From Bacteroidota bacterium (GTDB lineage Bacteria; Bacteroidota; Bacteroidia; Chitinophagales; Chitinophagaceae), in the NCBI GenBank assembly GCA_947487525.1, contig CANKWR010000021.1, positions 1 through 32,326 on the forward strand: 32,326 nucleotides of DNA. The letters are read 5' to 3'. The notes below the pieces were generated by a model. That model saw nothing but the letters and a program-made list of their open reading frames with translations. It was not told the DNA's origin and searched no databases. Each line of letters opens with the position of its first letter. The stretch's first letter is position 1. Position numbers and translations under genes: made by a program. This document shows positions 1 to 7,562 of this stretch, in pieces.

Positions 1-62
1 AAGGGTTTATTAATCGACCTATCTATTATTGGGAAAAAATCTTAGAGGTCGTACAAAAATAA
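1..62 (+). CDS. 3' end of an unidentified CDS (partial)
   Basis: An open frame runs in from the left edge (codons start at base 3) and ends at TAA 60-62. It encodes about 19 residues ending in YYWEKILEVVQK. The composition looks protein-like, but the stretch is short enough to be open by chance. The family cannot be recognised. The following 103 bp before the next gene are AT-rich, with no clear terminator. Confidence 0.3.
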   Translation, partial: GFINRPIYYWEKILEVVQK

Positions 63-165
63 GCCAAAAAACGCCTTGAAAAAAATCAAGGTTCCAGATC
101 AAACAATAAATGTTTATAACTGTTATTGAAAAGTGAACATCTTAAATCAAAATCAATAAAAATCT

Positions 166-1041
166 ATGAAAAAGCTACTTTTTGGCCTATTTGCCTTGGG
201 AATGATCGTTATTACCTTGAGCTGGAATTGGGAAAAAACGCAATATGTACCAGTGGATAAAAAAGAAGTAGTGGAATGTCTCAATATGGAAACCCAGCAG
301 GCTTATCAATTAGAAGCCTCCATGCCAGGTTTTGCAGCGATGCACCCCAATCCTGTTTTCGTAAATCCTGAAAATTTGCTTGGAAAAATGATTTCATTCG
401 AAGCAGCTGATGGAAAACAAGCAAGTGCCTATTTTATTCCTGCCAAAAAGAAAAGCAATAAATTTTTAATTGTGATTCAGGAATGGTGGGGATTGAACGA
501 CAATGTTAAATTAGAAGCAGACACATACTATACCGATTTAGGAGATATGAATGTAATTGCAGTGGATATGTATGATGGTAAAGTAGCAGCCACTCCAGAT
601 AGTGCTATGAAATTAATGCGTGGTGCAGATATGGGAAGAATGACTGCCATTATTCAAGGTGCCATTAAAAAAGCGGGTCCAACTGCTTCTATTTATAGTG
701 TAGGTTGGTGCTTTGGTGGCATGTGGAGTTTACAAACTGCCATACTTGCTGGACCTCAAGCAAAAGGGACGGTTATGTATTATGGACGTCCTGAATCCAA
801 TATGGATAAATTAAAATCAATTCAATGTGATGTGATTGGATTTTTTGGCAATCAAGATAAATCCCCTTCTCCTGCATTGGTGAATGAGTTCGAGCAGAAT
901 ATGAAAACAGCTGGTAAAAATTTATCTGTAAATAGATATGAAGCAAATCATGGTTTTGCCAATCCAAGCAACCCTAGCTTTAATCCAACCGCCACTGCCG
1001 ATGCATATGCAAAAGCCATTGCGTTTTTGAAAGCACACTGA
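166..1041 (+). CDS. Dienelactone hydrolase family protein, membrane-anchored or secreted
   Basis: This 291-residue alpha/beta hydrolase belongs to the dienelactone hydrolase family. The catalytic triad is visible: Cys182 in GWCFGG, Asp231 in GNQDKSP and His262 in EANHGFANP. The EWWG segment (106-109) matches the conserved acidic residue region of the family. Residues 1-20 are a hydrophobic signal peptide or anchor after MKK, so the enzyme probably acts outside the cytoplasm. About 60 residues precede the hydrolase core, more than in classical soluble family members. The substrate cannot be told from sequence; members cleave lactone or ester bonds, and many are annotated only as hydrolases. 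It appears to be transcribed alone and is followed by a long branched hairpin. Confidence 0.88.
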   Translation: MKKLLFGLFALGMIVITLSWNWEKTQYVPVDKKEVVECLNMETQQAYQLEASMPGFAAMHPNPVFVNPENLLGKMISFEAADGKQASAYFIPAKKKSNKFLIVIQEWWGLNDNVKLEADTYYTDLGDMNVIAVDMYDGKVAATPDSAMKLMRGADMGRMTAIIQGAIKKAGPTASIYSVGWCFGGMWSLQTAILAGPQAKGTVMYYGRPESNMDKLKSIQCDVIGFFGNQDKSPSPALVNEFEQNMKTAGKNLSVNRYEANHGFANPSNPSFNPTATADAYAKAIAFLKAH

Positions 1042-1060
1042 TAAAACTTGTAATAACAAC

Positions 1061-1140
1061 GCCCTTCAAAATAGAATTTCATTTGCCTCCGCGGCAAGCA
1101 GCCGAAGTAGGCTTCATGAAACTATTTTGAAGGGCTTTTC
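1061..1140 (+). terminator. Branched hairpin terminator after the hydrolase gene
   Basis: The arms 1061-1082 and 1116-1135 pair over 20 bp with a 2-nt bulge; the outer part is GCCCTTCAAAATAG with CTATTTTGAAGGGC. A T-rich run follows (1136-1146). Inside, TTGCC-TCCGC-GGCAA (1083-1097) and GCC-GAAGTA-GGC (1101-1112) can form two further hairpins, giving a three-way junction. The position just after the hydrolase stop fits termination of that gene. Confidence 0.6.
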
Positions 1141-1284
1141 TTTTTTACGAAATTTTATACCATTCATTTGCCTCAGCGGCAGGCAGCCGAAGTCGGCTTC
1201 ATGAAACTATTTTGAAGGGCTTTTATATTTGCGAAGTTTTATACCATTTATTTGCCTCCGCGGCAGGCAGCCGAAGTCGGCTTC
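1081..1284. repeat. Tandem repeat, about 85 bp, 2.4 copies
   Basis: Copies begin at 1081, 1166 and 1250 (periods 85 and 84); the third stops after about 35 bp at 1284. Each starts ATTTGCCTC, carries the GCCGAAGT(A/C)GGC palindrome and, in the two full copies, continues into the right arm of the terminator (CTATTTTGAAGGGC). Only the first copy has the matching left arm. It sits between the convergent hydrolase gene and hldD and may help terminate both. Confidence 0.8.
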
Positions 1285-1292
1285 AAAAAAAA

Positions 1293-2309
1293 TTAGTACC
1301 CCTTGCCAGGGACTAAATAGTTGGAGACATAATCCTGAACGCCCGCTTCCAAACTTGTAAAAGGCTTTTCGTATCCAGCTACACGCAGCTTATGCATATT
1401 GGCTTCGGTAAAATATTGATACTTATCTCTAATGTCCAATGGCATATCTATAAATTCAATATTCGGCGTTAAACCTTGTGCGATAAATGTATTGGCAGCT
1501 AAGTCATAGAATGATCTTGCCTTGCCAGTCCCTAAATTATATAAACCATTATTTGCGCTAGCCCAGGTACCTGACAACATTTGCTGCATCATCCAATCAA
1601 TAACATCCACTAAATCCTTTACGTAGATAAAATCACGCAACTGTTCTCCATCCTTAAAATCGGGACGGTGGCTTCTAAATAATTTAACTAACCCAGTTTC
1701 CTTTATTTGATGAAAGGAGTGAAAAATCACACTTGCCATCCTCGCTTTATGCCCTTCATTAGGCCCATATACATTGAAGAATTTTAAACCTGCCCAAACA
1801 GGGGGACAATTCGTTGCTCCTAGAACTGTTTGCGCTATAGCCCATTTATCAAATTCATTCTTACTTACCCCGTAAGGATTCAATGGCTTTAATTGATCCA
1901 CAATATCGTGCCTATCCTCATACCCATTTTCACCAGCACCATAAGTTGCTGCCGAGGAAGCATAAATCAATGGGATTTTTTTTTTGGTTGCATAATTCCA
2001 TATGGCTTTTGAATACGCGACATTTAGCTCCTCATGAATGGCATAATTAAATTCGGTCGTATCTGTTCTTGCCCCTAAATGAATTAGGATGTCAATTTCC
2101 AATTCGTCATTTTCTAATTGGGCTAAAAAAGCTTGACGCTCAATAATCTTTGCAAAGGTTTTTCCTTCCCAGTTTTTTCTTTTGGCTTCTACTCCAAAAT
2201 CATCCACTAATAATAAATGAGTGAAGCCCAATTCATTCATGCGCTGCACAAATACCGAACCAATAAATCCGGCGGTACCTGTCACTACGATGGAAGGCTG
2301 TTTTGTCAT
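1293..2309 (-). CDS. hldD: ADP-L-glycero-D-manno-heptose 6-epimerase
   Basis: HldD (RfaD) converts ADP-D-glycero-D-manno-heptose to the L-glycero form used for the LPS inner core. The 338-residue protein is an extended short-chain dehydrogenase. It has the NAD(P)-binding GTAGFIG motif (11-17), YASSAATYG (116-124), and the catalytic Tyr146/Lys150 pair in NPYGVSK. The family-specific block FFNVYGPNEGHKARMASV and the C-terminal AGYEKPF region match HldD rather than other sugar epimerases. Length is slightly above the E. coli enzyme (about 310). It lies 12 bp downstream of purL on the same strand, so cotranscription is likely although the pathways are unrelated. Confidence 0.93.
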   Translation of the reverse strand: MTKQPSIVVTGTAGFIGSVFVQRMNELGFTHLLLVDDFGVEAKRKNWEGKTFAKIIERQAFLAQLENDELEIDILIHLGARTDTTEFNYAIHEELNVAYSKAIWNYATKKKIPLIYASSAATYGAGENGYEDRHDIVDQLKPLNPYGVSKNEFDKWAIAQTVLGATNCPPVWAGLKFFNVYGPNEGHKARMASVIFHSFHQIKETGLVKLFRSHRPDFKDGEQLRDFIYVKDLVDVIDWMMQQMLSGTWASANNGLYNLGTGKARSFYDLAANTFIAQGLTPNIEFIDMPLDIRDKYQYFTEANMHKLRVAGYEKPFTSLEAGVQDYVSNYLVPGKGY

Positions 2310-2321
2310 AAGGGATAGAAA

Positions 2322-4532
2322 TTATTTTCCTAATTGTTTTTCAATCGCAGTATCATATTTATTTTTCCAATCTCCAATACTTCCCCAATCTGAACCTTCA
2401 ACTTTCACAGTACCATTGGTTACTTTACCAATGACTACAAATCCAATACCTGCATCCGCAGCGGCTTTTTGAATCGCATCCAATTGTGCAGCATCGCAAG
2501 AAACCACCACCCTGCTTTGCGCTTCTCCTAACCAATAAGCATCTTTACGCATAGTAGTATCATGGGCACTTACTTCAAAACCTTTATGGGTAGTAAACGC
2601 AGATTCTAATAAAGTAACTATTAAACCCCCTTCACTTATATCATGTACACTTTTTACATGAGCGTCTTTAATTAAACCTGCAACCAATTGTTGTAAACTA
2701 AATTCTTCCTCTAAATCAAAATAAGGTGCTGGAGAAAACTCAACCCCTTTAATTTTATTTACATACTCCGAAGAGCCAATATCGTTTCTTTGCGTACCTA
2801 ATAAAACAATGCTATCTCCTTCGTTTTTAAAATCTAAGGTCATTCTATTTTTCATATCCTCCACAATCCCCACCATACCAATCGTTGGTGTAGGATATAC
2901 AGGACCATCAGGATTTTGATTATAGAAACTTACATTACCCCCTGTTACTGGTGTATTGAATTTTCTACAAGCAGCACCCATTCCTTCAACCGATTTTACA
3001 AACTGATAATATACTTCTGGATCGTACGGATTACCAAAATTCAAACAGTTGGTTACACCAATGGGTTCACCACCACTACAAACAATATTTCTTGCAGCCT
3101 CCGAAACGGCAATCATAGCACCTACTTCCGGATTCGCATATACATATTTACTATTACAATCTACGGTCATTGCCAATGCCTTTCCTGTACCTTTCGCTAT
3201 AACAATAGCTGCATCACTTGGTGCATTCGTAGAAGTATTCGCAGCACCCACCATACTATCATATTGTGTATATACCCAACGCTTAGAAGCGATGTTTGGA
3301 ATTTGCACCAATGCATCAACAGTCCCTTTTAAATCGGTTACATCTGCAACAGTATTAATGTCAAAAGCATTTACTTTTTCTAAATAAGCAGGCGCTTTAA
3401 ATTCTCTTGAATAAACAGGTGCACCACCACCTAATACTAATTCGTATGCAGGCAAGGAAGCTTCTAAAGTTCCGTGCATATAAAAATTAAGTAACCCGTC
3501 ATCGGTCACTTCACCAATATTAGAACAAGATAAATCCCACTTTTCAAACACGGCCAATACTTGTGCTTCTTTTCCTTTTTCAACCACCATCAACATTCTT
3601 TCTTGGCTCTCACTTAATAATAATTCCCAAGCTTTCATATTTTGTTGACGCGTAGGCACTTTGTCTAAATCAATCCGCATCCCCACTTCCCCTTTTGCAC
3701 TCATCTCGGCAGTGGAACATATAATGCCAGCTGCACCCATGTCTTGCATACCCACCACACCGCCTGTTTCAATGACTTCCAAACAAGCTTCTAATAATTT
3801 CTTTTCTTGAAAAGGATCACCCACTTGAACTGCTGGTAATTCCTCTACACTATCTGCAGTAATTTCGGCAGAAGCAAAACTTGCTCCACCAATCCCATCT
3901 TTACCTGTAGCACTTCCTACAAAAAATACTGGATTGCCTGTTCCTAGTGCAATGGCACTTACTGTTTTACCCGCTTTCACAATACCCACACTCATTGCAT
4001 TCACGAGTGGATTGGTGTGATAACATTGTTCAAAATACAATTCACCCCCCACCGTAGGAACACCAAAACAATTTCCGTAATGACCAATACCATGTACTAC
4101 CCCTGCCAATAATCTTTGTGTTTTTTTATCTTCTAATTTTCCAAAACGCAAACTATTTAAAGAAGCAATAGGCCTTGCACCCATGGTGAAAATATCTCTT
4201 TGTATACCACCTACCCCTGTAGCAGCACCCTGGAATGGTTCCAATGCACTTGGGTGATTATGGGATTCAATTTTGAAAACTACTCCATAATCATTTCCAA
4301 TGTCCATGAGTCCTGCATTCTCTTCACCCGCAGCTACCAACATTCTACCACCATCACGTGGTAAAGTCTTTAACCATTTTATGGAGTTTTTATAACTACA
4401 ATGTTCACTCCACATGCCACTAAAAGCACATAGCTCAGTGAAATTAGGCGTTCGTCCTAACTTTTGTTTTATCAACTCAAACTCTTCTTCGGTTAATCTT
4501 AATTGTTGGGCTGTTTTGACAGTAATTTCCAT
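2322..4532 (-). CDS. purL: Phosphoribosylformylglycinamidine synthase subunit PurL (small type)
   Basis: PurL catalyses the ATP-dependent amidation of FGAR to FGAM in purine synthesis. At 736 residues this is the small form, which works with separate PurS and PurQ (glutaminase) subunits, rather than the roughly 1,300-residue fused enzyme. The small-type signature FSGMWSEHCSYKNS lies at 37-50 with the active-site His44. KIESHNHPSALEPFQGAATG (from residue 87) is the metal/ATP-binding region. GSATGKDGIGGASFAS and the paired AIRS-like halves are also present. No purS or purQ is in the window, so they must lie elsewhere. The gene is divergent from glnN and leads the purL-hldD unit. Confidence 0.95.
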   Translation of the reverse strand: MEITVKTAQQLRLTEEEFELIKQKLGRTPNFTELCAFSGMWSEHCSYKNSIKWLKTLPRDGGRMLVAAGEENAGLMDIGNDYGVVFKIESHNHPSALEPFQGAATGVGGIQRDIFTMGARPIASLNSLRFGKLEDKKTQRLLAGVVHGIGHYGNCFGVPTVGGELYFEQCYHTNPLVNAMSVGIVKAGKTVSAIALGTGNPVFFVGSATGKDGIGGASFASAEITADSVEELPAVQVGDPFQEKKLLEACLEVIETGGVVGMQDMGAAGIICSTAEMSAKGEVGMRIDLDKVPTRQQNMKAWELLLSESQERMLMVVEKGKEAQVLAVFEKWDLSCSNIGEVTDDGLLNFYMHGTLEASLPAYELVLGGGAPVYSREFKAPAYLEKVNAFDINTVADVTDLKGTVDALVQIPNIASKRWVYTQYDSMVGAANTSTNAPSDAAIVIAKGTGKALAMTVDCNSKYVYANPEVGAMIAVSEAARNIVCSGGEPIGVTNCLNFGNPYDPEVYYQFVKSVEGMGAACRKFNTPVTGGNVSFYNQNPDGPVYPTPTIGMVGIVEDMKNRMTLDFKNEGDSIVLLGTQRNDIGSSEYVNKIKGVEFSPAPYFDLEEEFSLQQLVAGLIKDAHVKSVHDISEGGLIVTLLESAFTTHKGFEVSAHDTTMRKDAYWLGEAQSRVVVSCDAAQLDAIQKAAADAGIGFVVIGKVTNGTVKVEGSDWGSIGDWKNKYDTAIEKQLGK

Positions 4533-4561
4533 GATTTGGTCTTATACTTGAATAGATGTGG

Positions 4562-4569
4562 CGAAGGTA
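4562..4569 (-). promoter_or_regulatory. Possible -7 element for purL
   Basis: On the reverse strand the sequence reads TACCTTCG, a 7 of 8 match to TAnnTTTG, about 30 nt upstream of the purL start. No -33 TTG is seen at the usual distance, so this is only a candidate. Confidence 0.3.
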
Positions 4570-4764
4570 CAAAACGAGGAACTTAAGTCATAAGGGATTT
4601 ACCAACATTCAGCATCCTTATTGTTAGTAGTCAAAAATTAGACACTCATGATAATCAATCTATTGCAGATTGAATAAATATTATAGTATATTATAATATT
4701 AATATTTTATACACATTTTACAATTTTAATTAATTAGAGTGGGTTAAAAATTAATAAAAGACAA

Positions 4765-4772
4765 TATCTTTG
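4765..4772 (+). promoter_or_regulatory. Bacteroidota -7 promoter element for glnN
   Basis: TATCTTTG matches the TAnnTTTG consensus exactly and lies 32 nt before the glnN start, predicting a leader of about 25 nt. A -33 TTG is not present at the expected spacing. The surrounding 4533-4804 divergent spacer is very AT-rich. Confidence 0.5.
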
Positions 4773-4804
4773 ACCTAATCATTTATATTTAAATTAAATA
4801 ATAT

Positions 4805-6997
4805 ATGTCATTAAGAACCGATGCAGTCAACCATGTTAGTCATGGAAATGTAAATTCAGTTGATATCAAAGGCGCTAAAATTACCGGCGTTTTTGGTGAA
4901 AATGTATTTACGCAAAAAACAGCAAGAGAGTATTTAAGTGACGAAGCATACAAAAGCTTAGTTGCAAGTATTAAAGGTGGTAAAAAAATTGACCGACAAG
5001 TTGCTGGACAAATTGCATCAGGCATGCGTGCTTGGGCAGAAAGCAAAGGGGTTACGCACTACACACACTGGTTCCAACCATTAACAGGATCAACTGCGGA
5101 AAAACATGACTCCTTTTTTACCTTAAAAGGAGATGGTACTGCTATCGAAGAATTTGAAGGTGCTGCGTTGATTCAACAAGAGCCAGATGCTTCTTCCTTC
5201 CCAAATGGTGGATTGAGAGCCACATTTGAAGCAAGAGGTTATACCGCATGGGACCCTTCTTCTCCCCCATTCATTATTGAAATTGGCAATGGTAAAACAT
5301 TATGTATCCCTACCATATTTATTGCCTACACTGGTGAGTCATTAGACTATAAAGCACCATTGATGAAAGCAGTTGAATCTTTAAATAAAGCTGCAGTTAC
5401 CGTATGTAACTATTTTGACAAGAACGTAACGAAAGTAACACCTACATTAGGTTGGGAGCAAGAATACTTTGTTATTGACGAAGCGTTGGTGAATGCAAGA
5501 CCCGATTTAGTGCAGTGTGGTCGAACTGTATTTGGTTTCACCCCTGCAAAAGGACAACAATTAGAAGACCATTATTTTGGCTCTATTCCAGAGCGTGTTT
5601 ATGCCTTTATGCGTGACTTTGAAAACGAATCTTATAAATTAGGTATTCCTTTAAGAACAAGACATAATGAAGTAGCACCTGCTCAGTTTGAGTGTGCTCC
5701 TATTTTTGAAGAAGTGAATATTGCAGTAGACCATAACATTCTATTAATGGATGTAATGACCAGAGTGGCAAAGAGACACCGTTTAGTGGTGTTATTACAT
5801 GAAAAACCATTTGCTGGTATTAACGGAAGTGGTAAACACAATAACTGGAGCTTAGCAACAGATACTGGCGTTAATTTATTAGCACCTGGTAAAACACCTA
5901 AGACCAACTTAATGTTCTTGACTTTCTTTGTAAATACCATTAAAGCAGTACATGATTATGCTGATATCTTAAGAGCATCTATCGCTTCTGCTTCTAACGA
6001 TTTCCGTTTAGGGGCTAATGAAGCACCGCCTGCAATTATCTCTGTATTTGTGGGAGAATATTTAACAAAAGTATTGAACGACGTTGAAACACGTGTTGGT
6101 ACAAAGTTTGACGAGCAGGATGAAGCCATCTTAAAGATTGACTTACACAGAAGCATCCCTGAATTGTTAATTGACAATACCGATCGTAACAGAACTTCTC
6201 CATTTGCATTCACCGGAAACAAATTTGAATTCCGTGCTGTAGGTTCTACTGCCAACTGTGCTTTGCCAATGACCATCTTAAATACCATTGTAGCAGACAC
6301 TTTGAATAAATTTGCTGCAGAGGTAGATGCCTTAATTGAAAAGGGAGATAAGAAAGAAATTGCCATTATGCAAGTGATTCAAAAATACATCGTATCAAGT
6401 AAGAAAATCTTATTTGAAGGAGATGGATATAGCGAAGCTTGGCATAAGGAAGCAGAAAAAAGAGGCTTACCTAATTTAAAAACCACTCCAGTTGCTTTAG
6501 ATGCAATGGTGACGGAGAAAGCGAAAAAACTATTTGTAGAAAATCGTATTTACACGCATTCCGAATTAGAAGCACGTCATGAAATTGAATTAGAGAAATA
6601 CATTAAGAAAGTTCAAATTGAAGCGCGTATAATGGGTGATTTAGCAACCAATCATATTATCCCAGCTTCTATTAAGTATCAAAATGTATTGCTTAAGAAT
6701 GTAAGTTTATTGCGTGAAGCTTCTTTACCTGAAAAACTATACAAAGGTCAATTGACTTTATTAAAAGACGTAAGCACCCATATCCAAGAAGTATATGATA
6801 ATGTACACGAAATGGTAGAAGCACGTAAAGTGGCCAATAACATTTCAGATACAAGAGAAAAAGCCATTGCTTATGAAGCAAAAGTAAAAGCACAATACTT
6901 TGATAAAATCCGCTACCACGTTGACAAATTAGAGCAATTGGTAGATGATGAATTATGGACCTTGCCTAAGTACAGAGAATTGTTATTCTTACGCTAG
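4805..6997 (+). CDS. glnN: Glutamine synthetase type III
   Basis: This enzyme condenses glutamate and ammonia to glutamine with ATP in the cytoplasm. Its 730 residues fit the large GSIII class, not the roughly 470-residue GSI. Visible family blocks are the N-terminal GVFGENVF and THWFQPLTGSTAEKHD regions, LGWEQEYFVID near 214-224 (metal/glutamate site) and RHNEVAPAQFE. Further on come KPFAGINGSGKHNNW near 335-350 and NRTSPFAFTGNKFEFRAVGS near 460-480. It is transcribed alone, with a -7 element upstream and a strong hairpin terminator array downstream. GSIII is common in Bacteroidota and cyanobacteria. Confidence in identity is very high. Confidence 0.97.
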   Translation: MSLRTDAVNHVSHGNVNSVDIKGAKITGVFGENVFTQKTAREYLSDEAYKSLVASIKGGKKIDRQVAGQIASGMRAWAESKGVTHYTHWFQPLTGSTAEKHDSFFTLKGDGTAIEEFEGAALIQQEPDASSFPNGGLRATFEARGYTAWDPSSPPFIIEIGNGKTLCIPTIFIAYTGESLDYKAPLMKAVESLNKAAVTVCNYFDKNVTKVTPTLGWEQEYFVIDEALVNARPDLVQCGRTVFGFTPAKGQQLEDHYFGSIPERVYAFMRDFENESYKLGIPLRTRHNEVAPAQFECAPIFEEVNIAVDHNILLMDVMTRVAKRHRLVVLLHEKPFAGINGSGKHNNWSLATDTGVNLLAPGKTPKTNLMFLTFFVNTIKAVHDYADILRASIASASNDFRLGANEAPPAIISVFVGEYLTKVLNDVETRVGTKFDEQDEAILKIDLHRSIPELLIDNTDRNRTSPFAFTGNKFEFRAVGSTANCALPMTILNTIVADTLNKFAAEVDALIEKGDKKEIAIMQVIQKYIVSSKKILFEGDGYSEAWHKEAEKRGLPNLKTTPVALDAMVTEKAKKLFVENRIYTHSELEARHEIELEKYIKKVQIEARIMGDLATNHIIPASIKYQNVLLKNVSLLREASLPEKLYKGQLTLLKDVSTHIQEVYDNVHEMVEARKVANNISDTREKAIAYEAKVKAQYFDKIRYHVDKLEQLVDDELWTLPKYRELLFLR

Positions 6998-7042
6998 TCG
7001 TAATTATTATACGCATTCCCCAGAGGTAATCCCCCAACAAAC

Positions 7043-7072
7043 AAAAAGGCTCCGAGCAATCGGAGCCTTTTT
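7043..7072 (+). terminator. Rho-independent terminator of glnN
   Basis: A perfect 12-bp stem AAAAAGGCTCCG/CGGAGCCTTTTT closes an AGCAAT loop and ends in a T run, 45 bp after the glnN stop. This hairpin core recurs at 7134-7160 and 7224-7247. Confidence 0.92.
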
Positions 7073-7133
7073 AATATCATTAATGAAAGTAAAATTGGGA
7101 CTTAGATTTAAAAATTAAGTCCCAATTTTACTT

Positions 7134-7160
7134 AAGGCTCCGAGCAATCGGAGCCTTTTT
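7134..7160 (+). terminator. Second copy of the glnN-type terminator hairpin
   Basis: GGCTCCG/CGGAGCC around AGCAAT is followed by TTTTT. It is identical in core to the terminator at 7043 and 88 bp further on. Confidence 0.75.
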
Positions 7161-7223
7161 AATATCATTATTGTTAGTTTTATAAGCGCTTTACTTTATA
7201 ATTTAAGCACTTATAAAACTATT

Positions 7224-7247
7224 TGCTCCGAGCAATCGGAGCCTTTT
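7224..7247 (+). terminator. Third copy of the glnN-type terminator hairpin
   Basis: GCTCCG/CGGAGC around AGCAAT is followed by CTTTTT. The stem is one pair shorter than in the two upstream copies. It is the last hairpin of the 88-bp array. Confidence 0.7.
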
Positions 7248-7336
7248 TAATATCATTATTGTTAGTTTTATAAGCAATTTCGAGCGCGCTTTCGAGCATT
7301 GCGCAGGGCGAGTCGAGGCAACTCCATAATAAAAGA

Positions 7337-7359
7337 AGGGGCTCCTTTATGGGGCCCCT
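7337..7359. terminator. Hairpin in 115-bp repeat, copy 1
   Basis: AGGGGCTCC-TTTAT-GGGGCCCCT forms a 9-bp stem with one G-U pair. Flanking T-rich sequence occurs on both sides (TTCTTTT on the reverse strand). It lies between convergent glnN and accC and could stop transcription in either direction. Confidence 0.55.
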
Positions 7360-7451
7360 ATTTAAAGTATTTTTTGACAATTTTAAAAACAATTTCGAGC
7401 GAGCTTTCGAGCATTGCGCAGGGCGAGTCGATCCAACTCCATAATAAAAGA

Positions 7452-7474
7452 AGGGGCTCCTTTATGGGGCCCCT
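7452..7474. terminator. Hairpin in 115-bp repeat, copy 2
   Basis: It has the same stem and loop as the hairpin at 7337, displaced by exactly one 115-bp repeat. It is the terminator candidate nearest the end of the accBC unit on the reverse strand. Confidence 0.55.
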
Positions 7475-7562
7475 ATTTAAAGTATTTTTTGACAATTTTA
7501 AAAACAATTTCGAGCGAGCTTTCGAGCATTGCGCAGGGCGAGTCGAGAAATTGATTTTAAAA

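Larger units (their letters stand above)
7048..7275. repeat. 88-bp periodic array: constant terminator block plus variable palindromes
   Basis: A 35-bp block starting GGCTCCGAGCAATCGGAGCC and running through the T tract to AATATCATTA occurs at 7048-7082 and 7136-7170. A third copy aligns at 7224-7258, with its first base changed. The spacing is exactly 88 bp each time. The 53-bp segments between them differ in sequence, but each is an inverted repeat: 7087-7104 with 7116-7133 (18 bp, perfect) and 7175-7191 with 7205-7221 (16 of 17 bp, the odd pair G-U). The third block is followed by the beginning of the second palindrome (to 7275) and then a different repeat family. Confidence 0.85.
7275..7547. 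repeat. 115-bp tandem repeat, 2.4 copies
   Basis: Copies start with CAATTTCGAGCG at 7275, 7390 and 7505 (period 115 both times). Each carries a GC-rich block with TTGCGCAGGGCGAGTCGA. The two full copies continue into a terminator-like hairpin and an AT-rich tail. The copies differ at only a few bases (for example GCGCGCT versus GCGAGCT), so the duplication looks recent. The third copy stops just before the accC stop codon. The open frame at 7299-7586 is repeat read-through, not a gene. Confidence 0.9.

Noticed and set aside
2916..3387. Long open frames antisense to purL
   Set aside because: purL is intact on the other strand. The antisense frames have no start context or recognisable domain.
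7043..7275. CRISPR-like pattern of constant repeats and variable spacers
   Set aside because: The constant blocks are intrinsic terminators and the 'spacers' are themselves palindromes of 53 bp. Only three units exist and no cas genes are nearby.
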